Source: Prescottella subtropica (GTDB lineage Bacteria; Actinomycetota; Actinomycetes; Mycobacteriales; Mycobacteriaceae). Taken from it: a DNA stretch of 64,000 bases. A program made the translations under genes and the position numbers. The stretch's first letter is position 1, and each line of letters starts with the position of its first letter. Of this stretch, positions 34,530-45,997 are shown one piece after another. The notes under the pieces were generated by a model. That model made no database searches. It was given only the letters and a program-made list of their open reading frames with translations, and was not told where the DNA came from. The stretch is from NCBI RefSeq assembly GCF_005434945.1, contig NZ_SKCH01000002.1, positions 370,047-434,046 of the forward strand. Direction: 5' to 3'.

Positions 34530-35375
34530 GTGAGCAAAGATCGTCCCGCCCCGGACCTGCCCGAGCCGCTTTTTCCGCTCGTCGATGCGCACACGCATCT
34601 CGACGCGTGCGGTGCCACCGACGCGGCTGGTGTGCGGGCGATCGTCGATCGCGCCGCCTCGGTCGGGGTCGGCCGGGTCGTCACGGTGGCCGACGATCTG
34701 GCCGCGGCCCGGTTCGCGGTCGAGGCCGCGCACTGGGACGAGCGGGTGTTCGCGGCCGTCGCGATCCATCCCACCCGGGCGAATGTCCTCGACGACGCCG
34801 TGAAGGCGGAGATCGAGCGACTGGCATCCGATCCGCGGACGGTCGCGGTGGGGGAGACGGGACTGGATCTGTACTGGCCGGGCACGCTCGACGGCTGCGC
34901 GACGCCGGCCGAGCAGGAGGACGGTTTCCGCTGGCACATCGACCTCGCGAAGCGTCTCGGCAAGCCGCTGATGATCCACAACCGCGACGCCGACGCCGAT
35001 CTGCTGCGCGTCCTGCACGACGAGGGCGCCCCCGAGACGGTGATCTTCCACTGCTTCTCGTCGGACGCGACGATGGCGCGGGCCTGCGTCGACGCCGGCT
35101 ACGTGCTGAGTTTCTCGGGCACCGTGAGTTTCAAGAACGCGAAGGCGTTGCGGGAGGCGGCACTGCTGGTGCCGGTCGACCAGGTGCTCGTCGAGACCGA
35201 TGCCCCGTTCCTCACCCCGCACCCGTTCCGGGGCGCCCCGAACCAGTCGTACTGCCTGCCGTACACGGTGCGGGCACTGGCCGAGGTGCGCGGTGAGGAT
35301 CCCCAGGTTCTCGCGGCCGCGTCGACCGCGACGGCAGAGCGGGTGTACCGGCTGCCGTCACGCGGTCAGGGGTAA
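34530..35375 (+). CDS. tatD: TatD-family metal-dependent DNase
   Basis: A 281-residue TIM-barrel hydrolase with the metal ligands in DAHTHLD, VAVGETGLDLYW, MMIHNRDADADLL, FHCFSSDATMARACVD and ETDAPFLTPHPFRGAPN. It acts on DNA 3' ends and in oxidative DNA repair; the name reflects an old link to Tat secretion that does not hold in general. The GTG at 34530 is 6 bases after TACTCT. It precedes rpfB as in M. tuberculosis (Rv1008-Rv1009). Confidence 0.93.
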   Translation: MSKDRPAPDLPEPLFPLVDAHTHLDACGATDAAGVRAIVDRAASVGVGRVVTVADDLAAARFAVEAAHWDERVFAAVAIHPTRANVLDDAVKAEIERLASDPRTVAVGETGLDLYWPGTLDGCATPAEQEDGFRWHIDLAKRLGKPLMIHNRDADADLLRVLHDEGAPETVIFHCFSSDATMARACVDAGYVLSFSGTVSFKNAKALREAALLVPVDQVLVETDAPFLTPHPFRGAPNQSYCLPYTVRALAEVRGEDPQVLAAASTATAERVYRLPSRGQG

Positions 35376-35410
35376 CGCGCGTCTCGTAGCAGACCTGGTC
35401 ACGGCCATGA

Positions 35411-37744
<2,334 letters not shown>

Positions 37745-37753
37745 GTTCTTCGG

Positions 37754-38650
37754 GTGTCAGACGCCGTCCCGCCCCCGTCCCAGCCTCGCGGTCAGGCCGC
37801 GCTCCTCGGCCCCGCCGAGGTCCGTGCGCTCGCCGAAGAGTTCGGGGTGCGCCCCACCAAGCAACTCGGCCAGAACTTCGTGCACGACGGCAACACCGTC
37901 CGCAAGATCGTCGCGACCTCCGGCGTCACCCGTGACGACGTGGTCCTGGAGGTGGGGCCGGGCCTCGGTTCGCTGACGTTGGCGCTGCTCGACGTGGTCG
38001 AGAAGGTCGTCGCCGTCGAGATCGACCCGAAGTTGGCGGCCCGGCTGCCCGCGACGGTCGCCGAGCGGGCACCGGAGTTGTCCGGCCGGTTGGACGTCGT
38101 CCTCGAGGATGCGATGCGGGTGTTGCCCGCGCAGGTGCCCGGCACCCCGACCGCACTGGTGGCGAACCTGCCCTACAACGTGGCGGTACCGGTGCTGCTG
38201 CACCTGTTCGCCGAGTTCCCGTCGCTGCGCACGGCGCTGGTGATGGTGCAGGCGGAGGTCGCGGATCGGCTCGCGGCCCGGCCCGGCAACAAGATCTACG
38301 GGGTGCCGAGCGTGAAGGCGAACTTCTTCGGCGAGGTGCGCCGCGCCGGCGCGGTGGGCCGGCACGTGTTCTGGCCGGAACCGAAGATCGAATCGGGCCT
38401 GGTCCGTATCGACCGGTACGAGCAGGCGCCGTGGCCGATCGATGCCGACCACCGGCGGAAGGTGTTCGCGGTCGTCGACGCCGCATTCGCGCAGCGCCGT
38501 AAGACACTTCGGGCCGCTCTCGCCGGATGGGCAGGTTCGCCGGTGGAGGCGGAGCGTCGTCTCGTCGCTGCGGGGATCGAGCCGTCGACGCGCGGCGAGA
38601 AACTCGACGCGGCCGCATTCGTTCGGTTGGCGGCGGTCGGGGCCGAGTAG
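37754..38650 (+). CDS. rsmA: 16S rRNA dimethyladenosine transferase
   Basis: A 298-residue KsgA/RsmA enzyme that dimethylates A1518 and A1519 of 16S rRNA late in 30S assembly. Motifs: [34 protein letters not shown] (SAM loop), [18 protein letters not shown] (NLPY catalytic motif), and the C-terminal [11 protein letters not shown]. The GTG start lies 6 bases after a TAGGTT that overlaps the rpf stop, so a private promoter is possible besides the rpf operon. In M. tuberculosis it is followed by ispE; here ispE is 7.3 kb away. Confidence 0.94.
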   Translation: MSDAVPPPSQPRGQAALLGPAEVRALAEEFGVRPTKQLGQNFVHDGNTVRKIVATSGVTRDDVVLEVGPGLGSLTLALLDVVEKVVAVEIDPKLAARLPATVAERAPELSGRLDVVLEDAMRVLPAQVPGTPTALVANLPYNVAVPVLLHLFAEFPSLRTALVMVQAEVADRLAARPGNKIYGVPSVKANFFGEVRRAGAVGRHVFWPEPKIESGLVRIDRYEQAPWPIDADHRRKVFAVVDAAFAQRRKTLRAALAGWAGSPVEAERRLVAAGIEPSTRGEKLDAAAFVRLAAVGAE

Positions 38651-38700
38651 CGGCACCATCCGATTCGTCCCGGACGGGACCTTTATCCCACAATGCTGGG

Positions 38701-39294
38701 GTGAATACGAAGGCAGGGAAACTCGTCGGTATCGGTGCAGCAGTCGCGGTGGTGGCGTTCGCCGCCGGCTGCGGCGGGGCGACCGAGGGTGTCGCGACGG
38801 CAGCGGATACGGCCGCGACGGCCGCGGCATCGTCGACCGCATCGGGTCACGAGGGCAGCGACGCCGGGGGCCGGGTCGACATCGATGTCGAGATCGGCGA
38901 CTGCGTGCAGCTCGGTGGCACGTCGGACGACGCGACGATCGCCGAAGCCGCCTGTGGCAGTGACGAATCCAACTACAAGGTGATCGGGAAGGCCGAGAAG
39001 AACGCGCAGTGTCCGTCGGACGCCGATCAGGTGTACTACGAGACCTCGTGGGGCAGCGAGCGCGGTGCGCTGTGCCTCGATCTGGACTGGATCATGGGTG
39101 GCTGCATGGTCCTGCCCGACGACAAGGAGGTCGAGCCGACGCGTGTCGAGTGTGACGATCCGGTCGCGACCGGTATCGAGCGGGCGGTGGAGACCATCGA
39201 GGGTGTCGCCGACATCGAACAGTGCAGCGAGGGCGGTTTCCTCTACGACGAGCGGATGTTCACGGTGTGCACCGAGACGGTGCGCCCGGCCTGA
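38701..39294 (+). CDS. LppU-like lipoprotein
   Basis: A 197-residue protein with a GTG start. The signal peptide ends in a lipobox (VAFAAGC, Cys near residue 22). An Ala/Thr/Ser-rich linker (to about residue 58) precedes a cysteine-containing domain starting DVEIGDCVQLGGTSDDATIAE and holding six cysteines, as in mycobacterial LppU-type lipoproteins. Anchored to the outer face of the plasma membrane; function unknown. CACAAT 6 bases before the start may be the -10 of a leaderless message. Confidence 0.8.
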   Translation: MNTKAGKLVGIGAAVAVVAFAAGCGGATEGVATAADTAATAAASSTASGHEGSDAGGRVDIDVEIGDCVQLGGTSDDATIAEAACGSDESNYKVIGKAEKNAQCPSDADQVYYETSWGSERGALCLDLDWIMGGCMVLPDDKEVEPTRVECDDPVATGIERAVETIEGVADIEQCSEGGFLYDERMFTVCTETVRPA

Positions 39295-39428
39295 CGCCGG
39301 TCTCCTCCTTTCGGTCCGGAGTCCTCCTCCTTTCGTCTGAACTGCGCGTTTCGAGGCATCGGCGGGTGGGTGTTCTGCCCTAACTTGGCAGACGCACAAA
39401 CCTGCTGATGCACTCGAAAGGTGTTTCC

Positions 39429-40217
39429 ATGTCGATGAATTCGATCCGCCGCGTCACCACTGTGGTCGCGATCGCCGGTGCGGCCGCGCTCGTCACCCCC
39501 GCGCTCGGCCACGCTGCGGACACCGGCTCGCTCGGTTCCCTGGGCTCGCTGGGCAGCGCGGAGGCGCCGGCCGCCGGTTTCACGTGCGATGCGCTGTCCA
39601 CGGAGACGACGCCGGCCGGGTGGGGAGTCCCGTTCGACGACGAGCAGAACCAGAAGGCGACGTACTCGGCGGAGAACGTGCTCGACGAGAACGGTTCGCT
39701 CGCACTGTCGGTCGAGAAGAAGACGGACCGTCAGGCGTGGTACCACTCGGCGGGCAGCATCAAGCTGGCGGACGTGATCGGCAAGGACATGGGCTTCGCG
39801 GAGAAGGCGGACTCGTCGAAGGCCGCATTCCAGATCCGTCTGCTCGGCACCACCGGCGGCAAGTTCGAGAACGGTTTCACCACGCTGGTGTGGACGGCCG
39901 GAGAGGATGCGCCGGACACGAAGGCCGGCGCGACCCACGAGAAGATCCAGACCGGCACGTGGTGGAGCACCCAGAACATCGACGGCGCGAAGGACCGCAA
40001 GCCGGTCACTCTCGAGGAGATCTCGAAGGCGAACCCGGACGCGATCGTCGAGCACTACGGCGTGAGCATCGGCAGCGGCTCGGAGAACGCGTCGACGCTG
40101 GTGGACGCGGTGAAGTTCAACGGCTGCACCACCGACTTCGCGAAGAAGGACGCGGAGCCGGCCCCGGCGGGTTCGCTGGGTTCGCTGGGCGCACTGTTCG
40201 GCAGCCTGGGTTCCTGA
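39429..40217 (+). CDS. Secreted protein framed by GSLGS repeats
   Basis: A 262-residue secreted protein. The ATG at 39429 has GAAAGG 8 bases upstream (an ATG seven codons earlier has none). The signal peptide ends near residue 32 (GHAAD), and the mature start TGSLGSLGSLGS is mirrored by the end AGSLGSLGALFGSLGS. Between them is a strand-rich domain of about 190 residues with two cysteines (FTCDAL and NGCTTD) probably bridged, and a lectin- or carbohydrate-module-like composition rich in Trp, Asp and Thr. Function unknown. A strong terminator follows. Confidence 0.75.
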   Translation: MSMNSIRRVTTVVAIAGAAALVTPALGHAADTGSLGSLGSLGSAEAPAAGFTCDALSTETTPAGWGVPFDDEQNQKATYSAENVLDENGSLALSVEKKTDRQAWYHSAGSIKLADVIGKDMGFAEKADSSKAAFQIRLLGTTGGKFENGFTTLVWTAGEDAPDTKAGATHEKIQTGTWWSTQNIDGAKDRKPVTLEEISKANPDAIVEHYGVSIGSGSENASTLVDAVKFNGCTTDFAKKDAEPAPAGSLGSLGALFGSLGS

Positions 40218-40234
40218 TCCCGGCACCGAGATGA

Positions 40235-40276
40235 CCGCCCGGTCGAGCCCCCGCAGGGGTGGGCTCGACCGGGCGG
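40235..40276 (+). terminator. Terminator after the GSLGS protein gene
   Basis: A perfect 16-bp stem (CCGCCCGGTCGAGCCC and GGGCTCGACCGGGCGG) around a 10-base loop starts 18 bases after the stop. There is no T-run, as is common for terminators in these GC-rich genomes. Confidence 0.7.
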
Positions 40277-40381
40277 TGCGCTTCCCGGTCAATGAGACCG
40301 GACGTTCCGCCCGAACGGGTGTCGCCCTACCCTTCGCACAATCTGTGCCGCAGGTCACAGTGGTGGACGGTAGGAGGGCGC

Positions 40382-41986
40382 GTGGGCGCTGGATCGGTTT
40401 TCGGTAGGGGACTCGTGGCGGCGGTCCTCGCGAGCACGCTGGTGCTCGCGGGCTGCGCAAGCTCGGACGGCGGTGGCAGCGCCGGCGGCGGTGACACCCG
40501 TACCCCGCCCGCGGTGGGACTGGTCGGTGACCAGGACGGCACGCCGGGCTCGGTGCCGCAGTTGACGTTCAGTGTCCAGGCTCTCGCCGCGACGCTCGAC
40601 CCGGCGAAGACGGCAGCCCGCGGCGGCAGTGGCGGCGACGAGCTGGCCGCCGTCTACGACGTCCTGCTGCGCTACGACGAGACGACCGGCGAGTACGTGC
40701 CGCGACTGGCGGAGTCCCTCACCGCCGACGGTGCCGGCACGGTGTGGACGCTGAAGCTGCGCCCCGGGGTGACGTTCAGCGACGGCACCCCGCTCGACGC
40801 GGCGGCGGTGGTCGCGAGCATCGACCGCTACAACACGAACAAGGGCAACGGGGCGACGGTGTGGACGGAGGCGGTCGAGTCGTCGACGGCGGTCGATCCG
40901 GCCACCGTCGAGTTCCGGCTGCGCACGCAGTGGCCGACGTTCCCGTCGATGCTGGCCCTCGGCCACGGCATGATCGTCGCCCCGAGCGCCGGTAGCGGTG
41001 ACGCGTTCACCCCGATCGGTGCGGGCCCGTTCGTGCTCGAGCGGTACGCGCCCAGCGAGGAGCGGGTGCTCACCGCGCGCGCCGGCTACTGGAACGGCAA
41101 GCCCAACGCGGACCGGATCCGGTTCGTGCAGTTGAGCGGTTCGCGGGAGAACCTGGAGTCGCTGCAGACGAACGGCATCGACATCGGGGTGCTGCGCGGC
41201 AACCCGCAGGCGATCTACGACGCGCTCGACGCCGACTACCCGGGCTCGTTCAGCATCCTCAACAGCGGTGGTGCCGAACTGGTGAACAACCGTGAGGGCC
41301 GCCCCGGTGCGGACGTCCGCGTCCGTAAGGCGATCGCGCTGGCGATCGATCCGGAGCTGGTGGGTCAGCGTGGTGACGACGGGTTGGGCCTGCCGGGCAA
41401 GGCGATGTTCAGTGAGCTGTCCCGCTGGGCCACCGACGTCGAGGGTGTGCCCTACGACCCGGATGCGGCCCGCAAGCTGCTGGGTGAGGCGAAGGCCGAC
41501 GGCTACGACGGCGTCCTGAACTACATCGTGCTGCAGGAGCCGACGGAGTCGGCGATCGGTCTGGCGGTGCAGTCGCTGCTGCAGGCGGTCGGGTTCACGG
41601 TGAACATCACCAACGCCAACAACCCGGGCGACATCATCAAGCAGGTGTACGTCCAGCACGACTACGACATGGCGCACGCCGGTATCGGCCTGTACGAGGC
41701 GATTCCGTACCTGGGTCTGCAGACGGTGGTGTCGGATTCGTCGACGTCGAACTTCGCGGGCTACTCGGATCCGCGGATGGACGCACTGCTGGACAAGCTG
41801 CAGGCCGCCGCCGGCGACGACGCGATCCGCGGGGTGCTCGCCGAGATCCAGGAGCTGTGGAACGAGACGGTGCCGAGTGTCCCGGTGAGCTCCGTGATGA
41901 TCTATGTGGCGTGGCAGCCGAACGTGCGGGGCGTCGTGCCGACGGCGACGGGAATCATGCTGCTGGACAAGGCCGGTCGCATCTGA
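40382..41986 (+). CDS. ABC transporter substrate-binding lipoprotein (SBP family 5)
   Basis: A 534-residue lipoprotein. GTG start after AGGAGGG; signal peptide with lipobox VLAGCASS (Cys near residue 24). The mature part is of the oligopeptide/opine/nickel-binding family 5: YDVLLRYDETTGEYVPRLAESL, WTLKLRPGVTFSDGTPLDA, GAGPFVLERYAPSEERVL and PDVRVRKAIALAID-like (ADVRVRKAIALAIDPELV). It collects a peptide-like ligand outside the membrane. No permease or ATPase gene adjoins it, so it must use a transporter coded elsewhere. Only one base separates its stop from the convergent copA. Confidence 0.87.
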   Translation: MGAGSVFGRGLVAAVLASTLVLAGCASSDGGGSAGGGDTRTPPAVGLVGDQDGTPGSVPQLTFSVQALAATLDPAKTAARGGSGGDELAAVYDVLLRYDETTGEYVPRLAESLTADGAGTVWTLKLRPGVTFSDGTPLDAAAVVASIDRYNTNKGNGATVWTEAVESSTAVDPATVEFRLRTQWPTFPSMLALGHGMIVAPSAGSGDAFTPIGAGPFVLERYAPSEERVLTARAGYWNGKPNADRIRFVQLSGSRENLESLQTNGIDIGVLRGNPQAIYDALDADYPGSFSILNSGGAELVNNREGRPGADVRVRKAIALAIDPELVGQRGDDGLGLPGKAMFSELSRWATDVEGVPYDPDAARKLLGEAKADGYDGVLNYIVLQEPTESAIGLAVQSLLQAVGFTVNITNANNPGDIIKQVYVQHDYDMAHAGIGLYEAIPYLGLQTVVSDSSTSNFAGYSDPRMDALLDKLQAAAGDDAIRGVLAEIQELWNETVPSVPVSSVMIYVAWQPNVRGVVPTATGIMLLDKAGRI

Positions 41987-41987
41987 C

Positions 41988-44225
41988 CTAGGAGGACGAC
42001 GGCATGAACCGCCGCAGCCGCAGGCTGTTGCTGACGACGAAGACGCTGGAGAACGCCATGGCGGCGCCGGCGAGCATCGGGTTGAGCAGGCCTGCGGCGG
42101 CCAGCGGGATGGCGGCCGCGTTGTAGGAGAACGCCCAGAACAGGTTGCCCTTGATGGTGCGGAGTGTCTTGCGGGACAACTCGATCGCGTCGGCGGCCGA
42201 GCGCAGGTCGCCGCGGACGAGGGTGATGTCGGCGGCCTCGATCGCGACGTCGGTGCCGGTGCCCATCGCGAGTCCGAGGTCGGCCTGGGCGAGGGCGGCG
42301 GCGTCGTTGACGCCGTCGCCGACCATCGCGACGATCTTGCCGTCGGCCTGCAGTTTCTTGACGGCGTCGACCTTGTCGGCGGGCAGGACCTCGGCGATGA
42401 CGGTGTCGATGCCGACCTGGGCGGCGACGGTGCGGGCGACGGTCTCGTTGTCGCCGGTGAGCAGGACGGGGGTCAGTCCGAGCTTCCGGAAGCGGCGGAC
42501 GGCGTCGGCGCTGGTGTCCTTGACGGCGTCGGCGACGACGAACACGGCGCGGGCGCGGCCGTCCCAGCCGGCGGCGATCGCGGTGCGGCCCAACCGTTCT
42601 GCGTCCCGCTTCGCGGAGGCGAGCTCCTCGGGCAGGTGTAGCGACCAGTCGGCGAGCAGGGCCTCGCGGCCGGCGACGACGGCGTACCCGTCGACGACAC
42701 CCGACACTCCGATACCGGCATGGTTCTCGAAGCTCTCGACCCCCGGCAGGTCGCCGACCCGGTCGGCGGCGCCGGTCGCGACGGCCCGGGCGATGGGATG
42801 CTCGGACGCGTGCTCGAGCGCTCCCACCAGGCGCAGCGCCTGCTCGGTGTCGACGCCGTCGGCGGTGACCACGTCGACGAGGCTCATGGTGCCGGTGGTG
42901 ACGGTGCCGGTCTTGTCGAGGACGATCGTGTCGACGCCGCGGGTGGTTTCGAGCACCTCGGGGCCTTTGATGAGCACACCCAGTTGGGCGCCGCGGCCGG
43001 TGCCGACGAGCAGCGCGGTCGGTGTGGCGAGGCCGAGGGCGCACGGGCAGGCGATGATGAGGACCGCGACTGCCGCGGTGAACGCCGCCTGCAGCGGGCT
43101 GCCGGTGCCGATCCAGTAGCCCAGGGCGGCCACGGAGATCGCGATCGCGATCGGCACGAACACGCCGGCGATCCGGTCGGCGAGACGCTGCACCTCGGCC
43201 TTGCCGTTCTGGGCGTCCTCCACCAGTGCCGCCATCTGGGCGAGCTGGGTGTCGGCGCCGACGCGGCGGGCCCGCACGACCAGGCGTCCGCCGGCGTTGA
43301 CGGTGGCGCCGACGACGTCGTCGCCCGGCCCGACCTCGACGGGCACGGATTCGCCGGTGAGCATGCTCATGTCGATTGCGGAGCTGCCCTCGACGACGAC
43401 ACCGTCGGTGGCGATCTTCTCGCCGGGGCGGACCACGAACAGGTCGTCGACGCGCAACTGATCCACAGGGACGCGGGATTCGGCGCCCGCCGGCCCGTCG
43501 CGCAGGACGCTGACCTCCTTGGCGCCGAGTTCGAGCAGCGCGCGCAGGGCGGCGCCGGCGGTCCGCTTCGACTTGGCCTCGAAGTAGCGTCCGGCCAGGA
43601 CGAACGTGACGACGCCGGCCGCGACCTCGAGGTAGATGTTCGCGGCGCCGTCGCCGCGGCTGACGGTCAACTCGAACGCGTGTTTCATGCCGGGTTGTCC
43701 GGCGGTGCCGAAGAACAGCGCGTACAGCGACCACGCGAAGGCCGCGCTCGTGCCGAGCGAGATGAGGGTGTCCATCGTGGCGGCGCCGTGCCGCAGGTTG
43801 GTCCAGGCGGCGCGGTGGAACGGCAGCCCGGCCCACACGATCACCGGGGCGGCGAGGGCGAGTGAGAGCCACTGCCAGTTCGTGAACTGCAGCGCCGGGA
43901 TCATCGCCATCGCGATCACCGGGACCGACAGGACGGCCGAGACGATCAGACGGGTCCGCAGCGCGGCGAGTTCCCGGTCGCGCGGATCCTCCGCGTCTCC
44001 GGGCTCGGCGGCCGGGGGTGTGGGGAGCGTCGCGGTGTAGCCGGCCGCCTCCACCACCGAGATCAGTTCGTCGGTGCTGACGGCGGTGTCGAACGCGACC
44101 TTCGCCTTCTCGGTGGCGTAGTTGACGGTCGCGGTCACCCCGTCGAGCTTGTTGAGTTTCTTCTCGATCCGGGCGGCGCACGACGCGCAGGTCATGCCGC
44201 CGATGGCGAGTTCGGTGACGGTCAC
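41988..44225 (-). CDS. copA: Copper-exporting P1B-type ATPase
   Basis: A 745-residue heavy-metal ATPase. One N-terminal metal-binding domain with GMTCASC (residues 10-16), eight predicted membrane helices, the transport motif [18 protein letters not shown] with CPC, the phosphorylated Asp in DKTGTVTTG, the HP motif in [11 protein letters not shown], and the hinge [16 protein letters not shown]. The CPC and GMTCASC marks indicate Cu(I) export. It is the last gene of a three-gene copper operon, overlapping the gene before it by 4 bases (ATGA). Confidence 0.93.
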   Translation of the reverse strand: MTVTELAIGGMTCASCAARIEKKLNKLDGVTATVNYATEKAKVAFDTAVSTDELISVVEAAGYTATLPTPPAAEPGDAEDPRDRELAALRTRLIVSAVLSVPVIAMAMIPALQFTNWQWLSLALAAPVIVWAGLPFHRAAWTNLRHGAATMDTLISLGTSAAFAWSLYALFFGTAGQPGMKHAFELTVSRGDGAANIYLEVAAGVVTFVLAGRYFEAKSKRTAGAALRALLELGAKEVSVLRDGPAGAESRVPVDQLRVDDLFVVRPGEKIATDGVVVEGSSAIDMSMLTGESVPVEVGPGDDVVGATVNAGGRLVVRARRVGADTQLAQMAALVEDAQNGKAEVQRLADRIAGVFVPIAIAISVAALGYWIGTGSPLQAAFTAAVAVLIIACPCALGLATPTALLVGTGRGAQLGVLIKGPEVLETTRGVDTIVLDKTGTVTTGTMSLVDVVTADGVDTEQALRLVGALEHASEHPIARAVATGAADRVGDLPGVESFENHAGIGVSGVVDGYAVVAGREALLADWSLHLPEELASAKRDAERLGRTAIAAGWDGRARAVFVVADAVKDTSADAVRRFRKLGLTPVLLTGDNETVARTVAAQVGIDTVIAEVLPADKVDAVKKLQADGKIVAMVGDGVNDAAALAQADLGLAMGTGTDVAIEAADITLVRGDLRSAADAIELSRKTLRTIKGNLFWAFSYNAAAIPLAAAGLLNPMLAGAAMAFSSVFVVSNSLRLRRFMPSSS

Positions 44226-45124
44226 GAGTGTCCTCCCTCGTGGGTGCCGACCTCGGCGGTGCCGACCGGCACCGTGAACTCGGCGGTGCGGACGACGCCG
44301 TCGTGGCGGAAGTCGAGGAACAGCCGGTAGGTGCCGGGGCTGGGGGCCTGCGCGTGGAACGTGACGTCGGGTCCGGGGGCGGTGACGCTGTCGCCGGGTT
44401 CACCCTCGGGGTGGACGTGCAGGTAGGCGAGGTCACCGGCCCGCAGGGCCACGAGGTGCCCGTACGCACCCAGGTAGGGGTCGAGGTCGGTGACGGGGAC
44501 ACCGTCGCGGCTCACGTTCAGGGTGAGCGGGCCGCCGGTGGTGCTCAGGTCGCCGCCGAGGGTGACGGTGTAGCCGTCGACGGACGCAGTGCGCGACGGG
44601 GCCGGTAGCGGCTCGGGTGTCAGGTCGCCGGCGACGTCGACGATCCGGGTGAGGGTGAGCTGGTCGGCGGCGCCGGTCGGCCGGATGTCGGTGAACACCC
44701 GGTAGCTGCCGGCGGTGGGCCACGTCCAGTCGATCGTCCAGGTGCCGTCGGGTCCGAGGGTCGGGTGGACGTGCCGGAACTCGGACGTGTCGGAGCGGAC
44801 GACGATGAGGTGCAGCTGCTTCTCGTGCAGGTCGTCGTACTCCCGGACCGGGTGGCCGTCCGGGCCGGTGATCGTGAAGGCCAGCGTCCCGGCCTCGCGG
44901 GTCCGGGTGGGTGCGGTGATCTCGCCGAGGGTGTATCCGTCCTGCGTGACCTGCAGGCCGGCGGGGACTGCCGATGTGGTGGTGGACGGTGTGGGGGTGT
45001 GGTTCATGGTGTGTGTGCTCGTCATGTCTGTGGGGCTTCCCGTGACGGCACCCACGCCGAGGGCTGCGGCGAAGACGACCGCGAGCCCTCCGGCGTAGGT
45101 GATGAGCGTGGTGGACGTGCGCAT
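44222..45124 (-). CDS. Exported copper-operon protein, His-rich
   Basis: A 300-residue protein with an N-terminal membrane anchor or signal (about residues 7-25, [20 protein letters not shown]), a Thr/Met/His-rich linker ([18 protein letters not shown]) and two Ig-like or cupredoxin-like strand domains, each with a His cluster: [20 protein letters not shown] and [20 protein letters not shown]. The HxH-P clusters and Met-rich linker suggest periplasmic copper binding. Proteins of this form accompany CopA/CopZ in other actinobacteria. The ATG at 45124 is chosen because upstream sequence is shadow of copZ. Function is inferred from context. Confidence 0.75.
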   Translation of the reverse strand: MRTSTTLITYAGGLAVVFAAALGVGAVTGSPTDMTSTHTMNHTPTPSTTTSAVPAGLQVTQDGYTLGEITAPTRTREAGTLAFTITGPDGHPVREYDDLHEKQLHLIVVRSDTSEFRHVHPTLGPDGTWTIDWTWPTAGSYRVFTDIRPTGAADQLTLTRIVDVAGDLTPEPLPAPSRTASVDGYTVTLGGDLSTTGGPLTLNVSRDGVPVTDLDPYLGAYGHLVALRAGDLAYLHVHPEGEPGDSVTAPGPDVTFHAQAPSPGTYRLFLDFRHDGVVRTAEFTVPVGTAEVGTHEGGHS

Positions 45125-45132
45125 CGGATTCC

Positions 45133-45342
45133 TCAGCTCGGCTGAGCCGAGTATCCCGCTTCCTCGACGGCCGCGGTGATCGCGGCGACCGGGAGCGGGG
45201 CGTCGGACGTGACGGTGAGGCGACCGGACGGCAGGTCGACGGCAACTGCCGTGACGCCGGGGACTGCGCCGACCTCTTCCCGGACCGAGGCGACGCAGTG
45301 TCCGCAGGTCATCCCGGTGACGGTGTATTCGGCGGTGCTCAT
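45133..45342 (-). CDS. copZ: CopZ-like copper chaperone
   Basis: A 69-residue HMA-domain protein with the Cu(I) site GMTCGHC (residues 10-16) and the ferredoxin-like pattern ending AAVEEAGYSAQPS. It would carry Cu(I) to the CopA N-terminal domain. GAGGAG precedes its ATG. It is the first gene of the copper operon, 8 bases before the exported His-rich protein. Confidence 0.9.
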   Translation of the reverse strand: MSTAEYTVTGMTCGHCVASVREEVGAVPGVTAVAVDLPSGRLTVTSDAPLPVAAITAAVEEAGYSAQPS

Positions 45343-45402
45343 GTGTTTCTCCTCGATCTTGTACGGCTACCGGGTGGGGGTACCCGGGGTTCGACACGAC
45401 CG

Positions 45403-45431
45403 AAAGTACCCCTGGGGGGTATGCGCGTCAA
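45403..45431 (-). promoter_or_regulatory. Copper-operon promoter with CsoR-like operator in the spacer
   Basis: On the minus strand TTGACG (45426-45431), a 17-base spacer and TACTTT (45403-45408) form a near-ideal promoter. Inside it, at 45407-45421, lies TACCCC-N3-GGGGTA, the inverted-repeat type bound by CsoR/RicR copper sensors. Repressor bound there would block the -10. No csoR gene lies in the window. Confidence 0.7.
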
Positions 45432-45686
45432 GTGGTTTCGTGAGACTCTCACCACGGAGATGCGAGAGTGTGACGAGTGTCGACGGGCGCAAACCTGGTC
45501 GAGTGTGGTTGACTAGTAAGCGGTCGTAGTTTTTGTGTTTGTGTTAGTCCACGCTCGCAAATCCTGAAGTTGCGGGCGGATGGGTTCTCTCTTCGAGAAT
45601 CTAACGAAGCCGCCGTGTGACACCGGCCCGGGAATCCCTGACCTGGAGTTCCCGAGTTAGCACTTCGTAAGAGGAGAGAAAGAAAC

Positions 45687-45890
45687 ATGGCAGAAGGCAC
45701 CGTGAAGTGGTTCAACGCTGAAAAGGGCTTCGGCTTCATCGCGCCCGACGACGGCTCCGCCGACGTCTTCGTCCACTACTCGGCCATCCAGACCAACGGC
45801 TTCCGCACCCTCGAAGAGAACCAGCGCGTTCGCTTCGAGATCGGCCAGGGCAACAAGGGCCCGCAGGCCACCGACGTCACCGCGATCTGA
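45687..45890 (+). CDS. Cold-shock protein
   Basis: A 67-residue CspA-type protein: [20 protein letters not shown] with RNP1, DVFVHYSAI with RNP2, and QATDVTAI at the end. It binds single-stranded nucleic acids and melts RNA structure. AGGAGAG precedes the ATG. The 255-base region upstream (45432-45686) has no gene; it includes a T-rich tract (TAGTTTTTGTGTTTGTGTT) and probably a long 5' leader, as is usual for cold-shock genes, but I cannot fix the promoter. Confidence 0.95.
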   Translation: MAEGTVKWFNAEKGFGFIAPDDGSADVFVHYSAIQTNGFRTLEENQRVRFEIGQGNKGPQATDVTAI

Positions 45891-45917
45891 TGTCGCTCCC
45901 GGCGTAGCCCGGGATTC

Positions 45918-45953
45918 GAACGGGACTCCATCCGCAAGGGTGGGGTCCCGTTC
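45918..45953 (+). terminator. Terminator after the cold-shock gene
   Basis: A 9-bp stem (GAACGGGAC at 45918-45926, GTCCCGTTC at 45945-45953), followed by CGCGTTTTC. It lies 28 bases after the stop and before ispE. Confidence 0.75.
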
Positions 45954-45997
45954 CGCGTTTTCGGTCCCGGCGTGCGTACCGCCTATCCTTGGGAATC

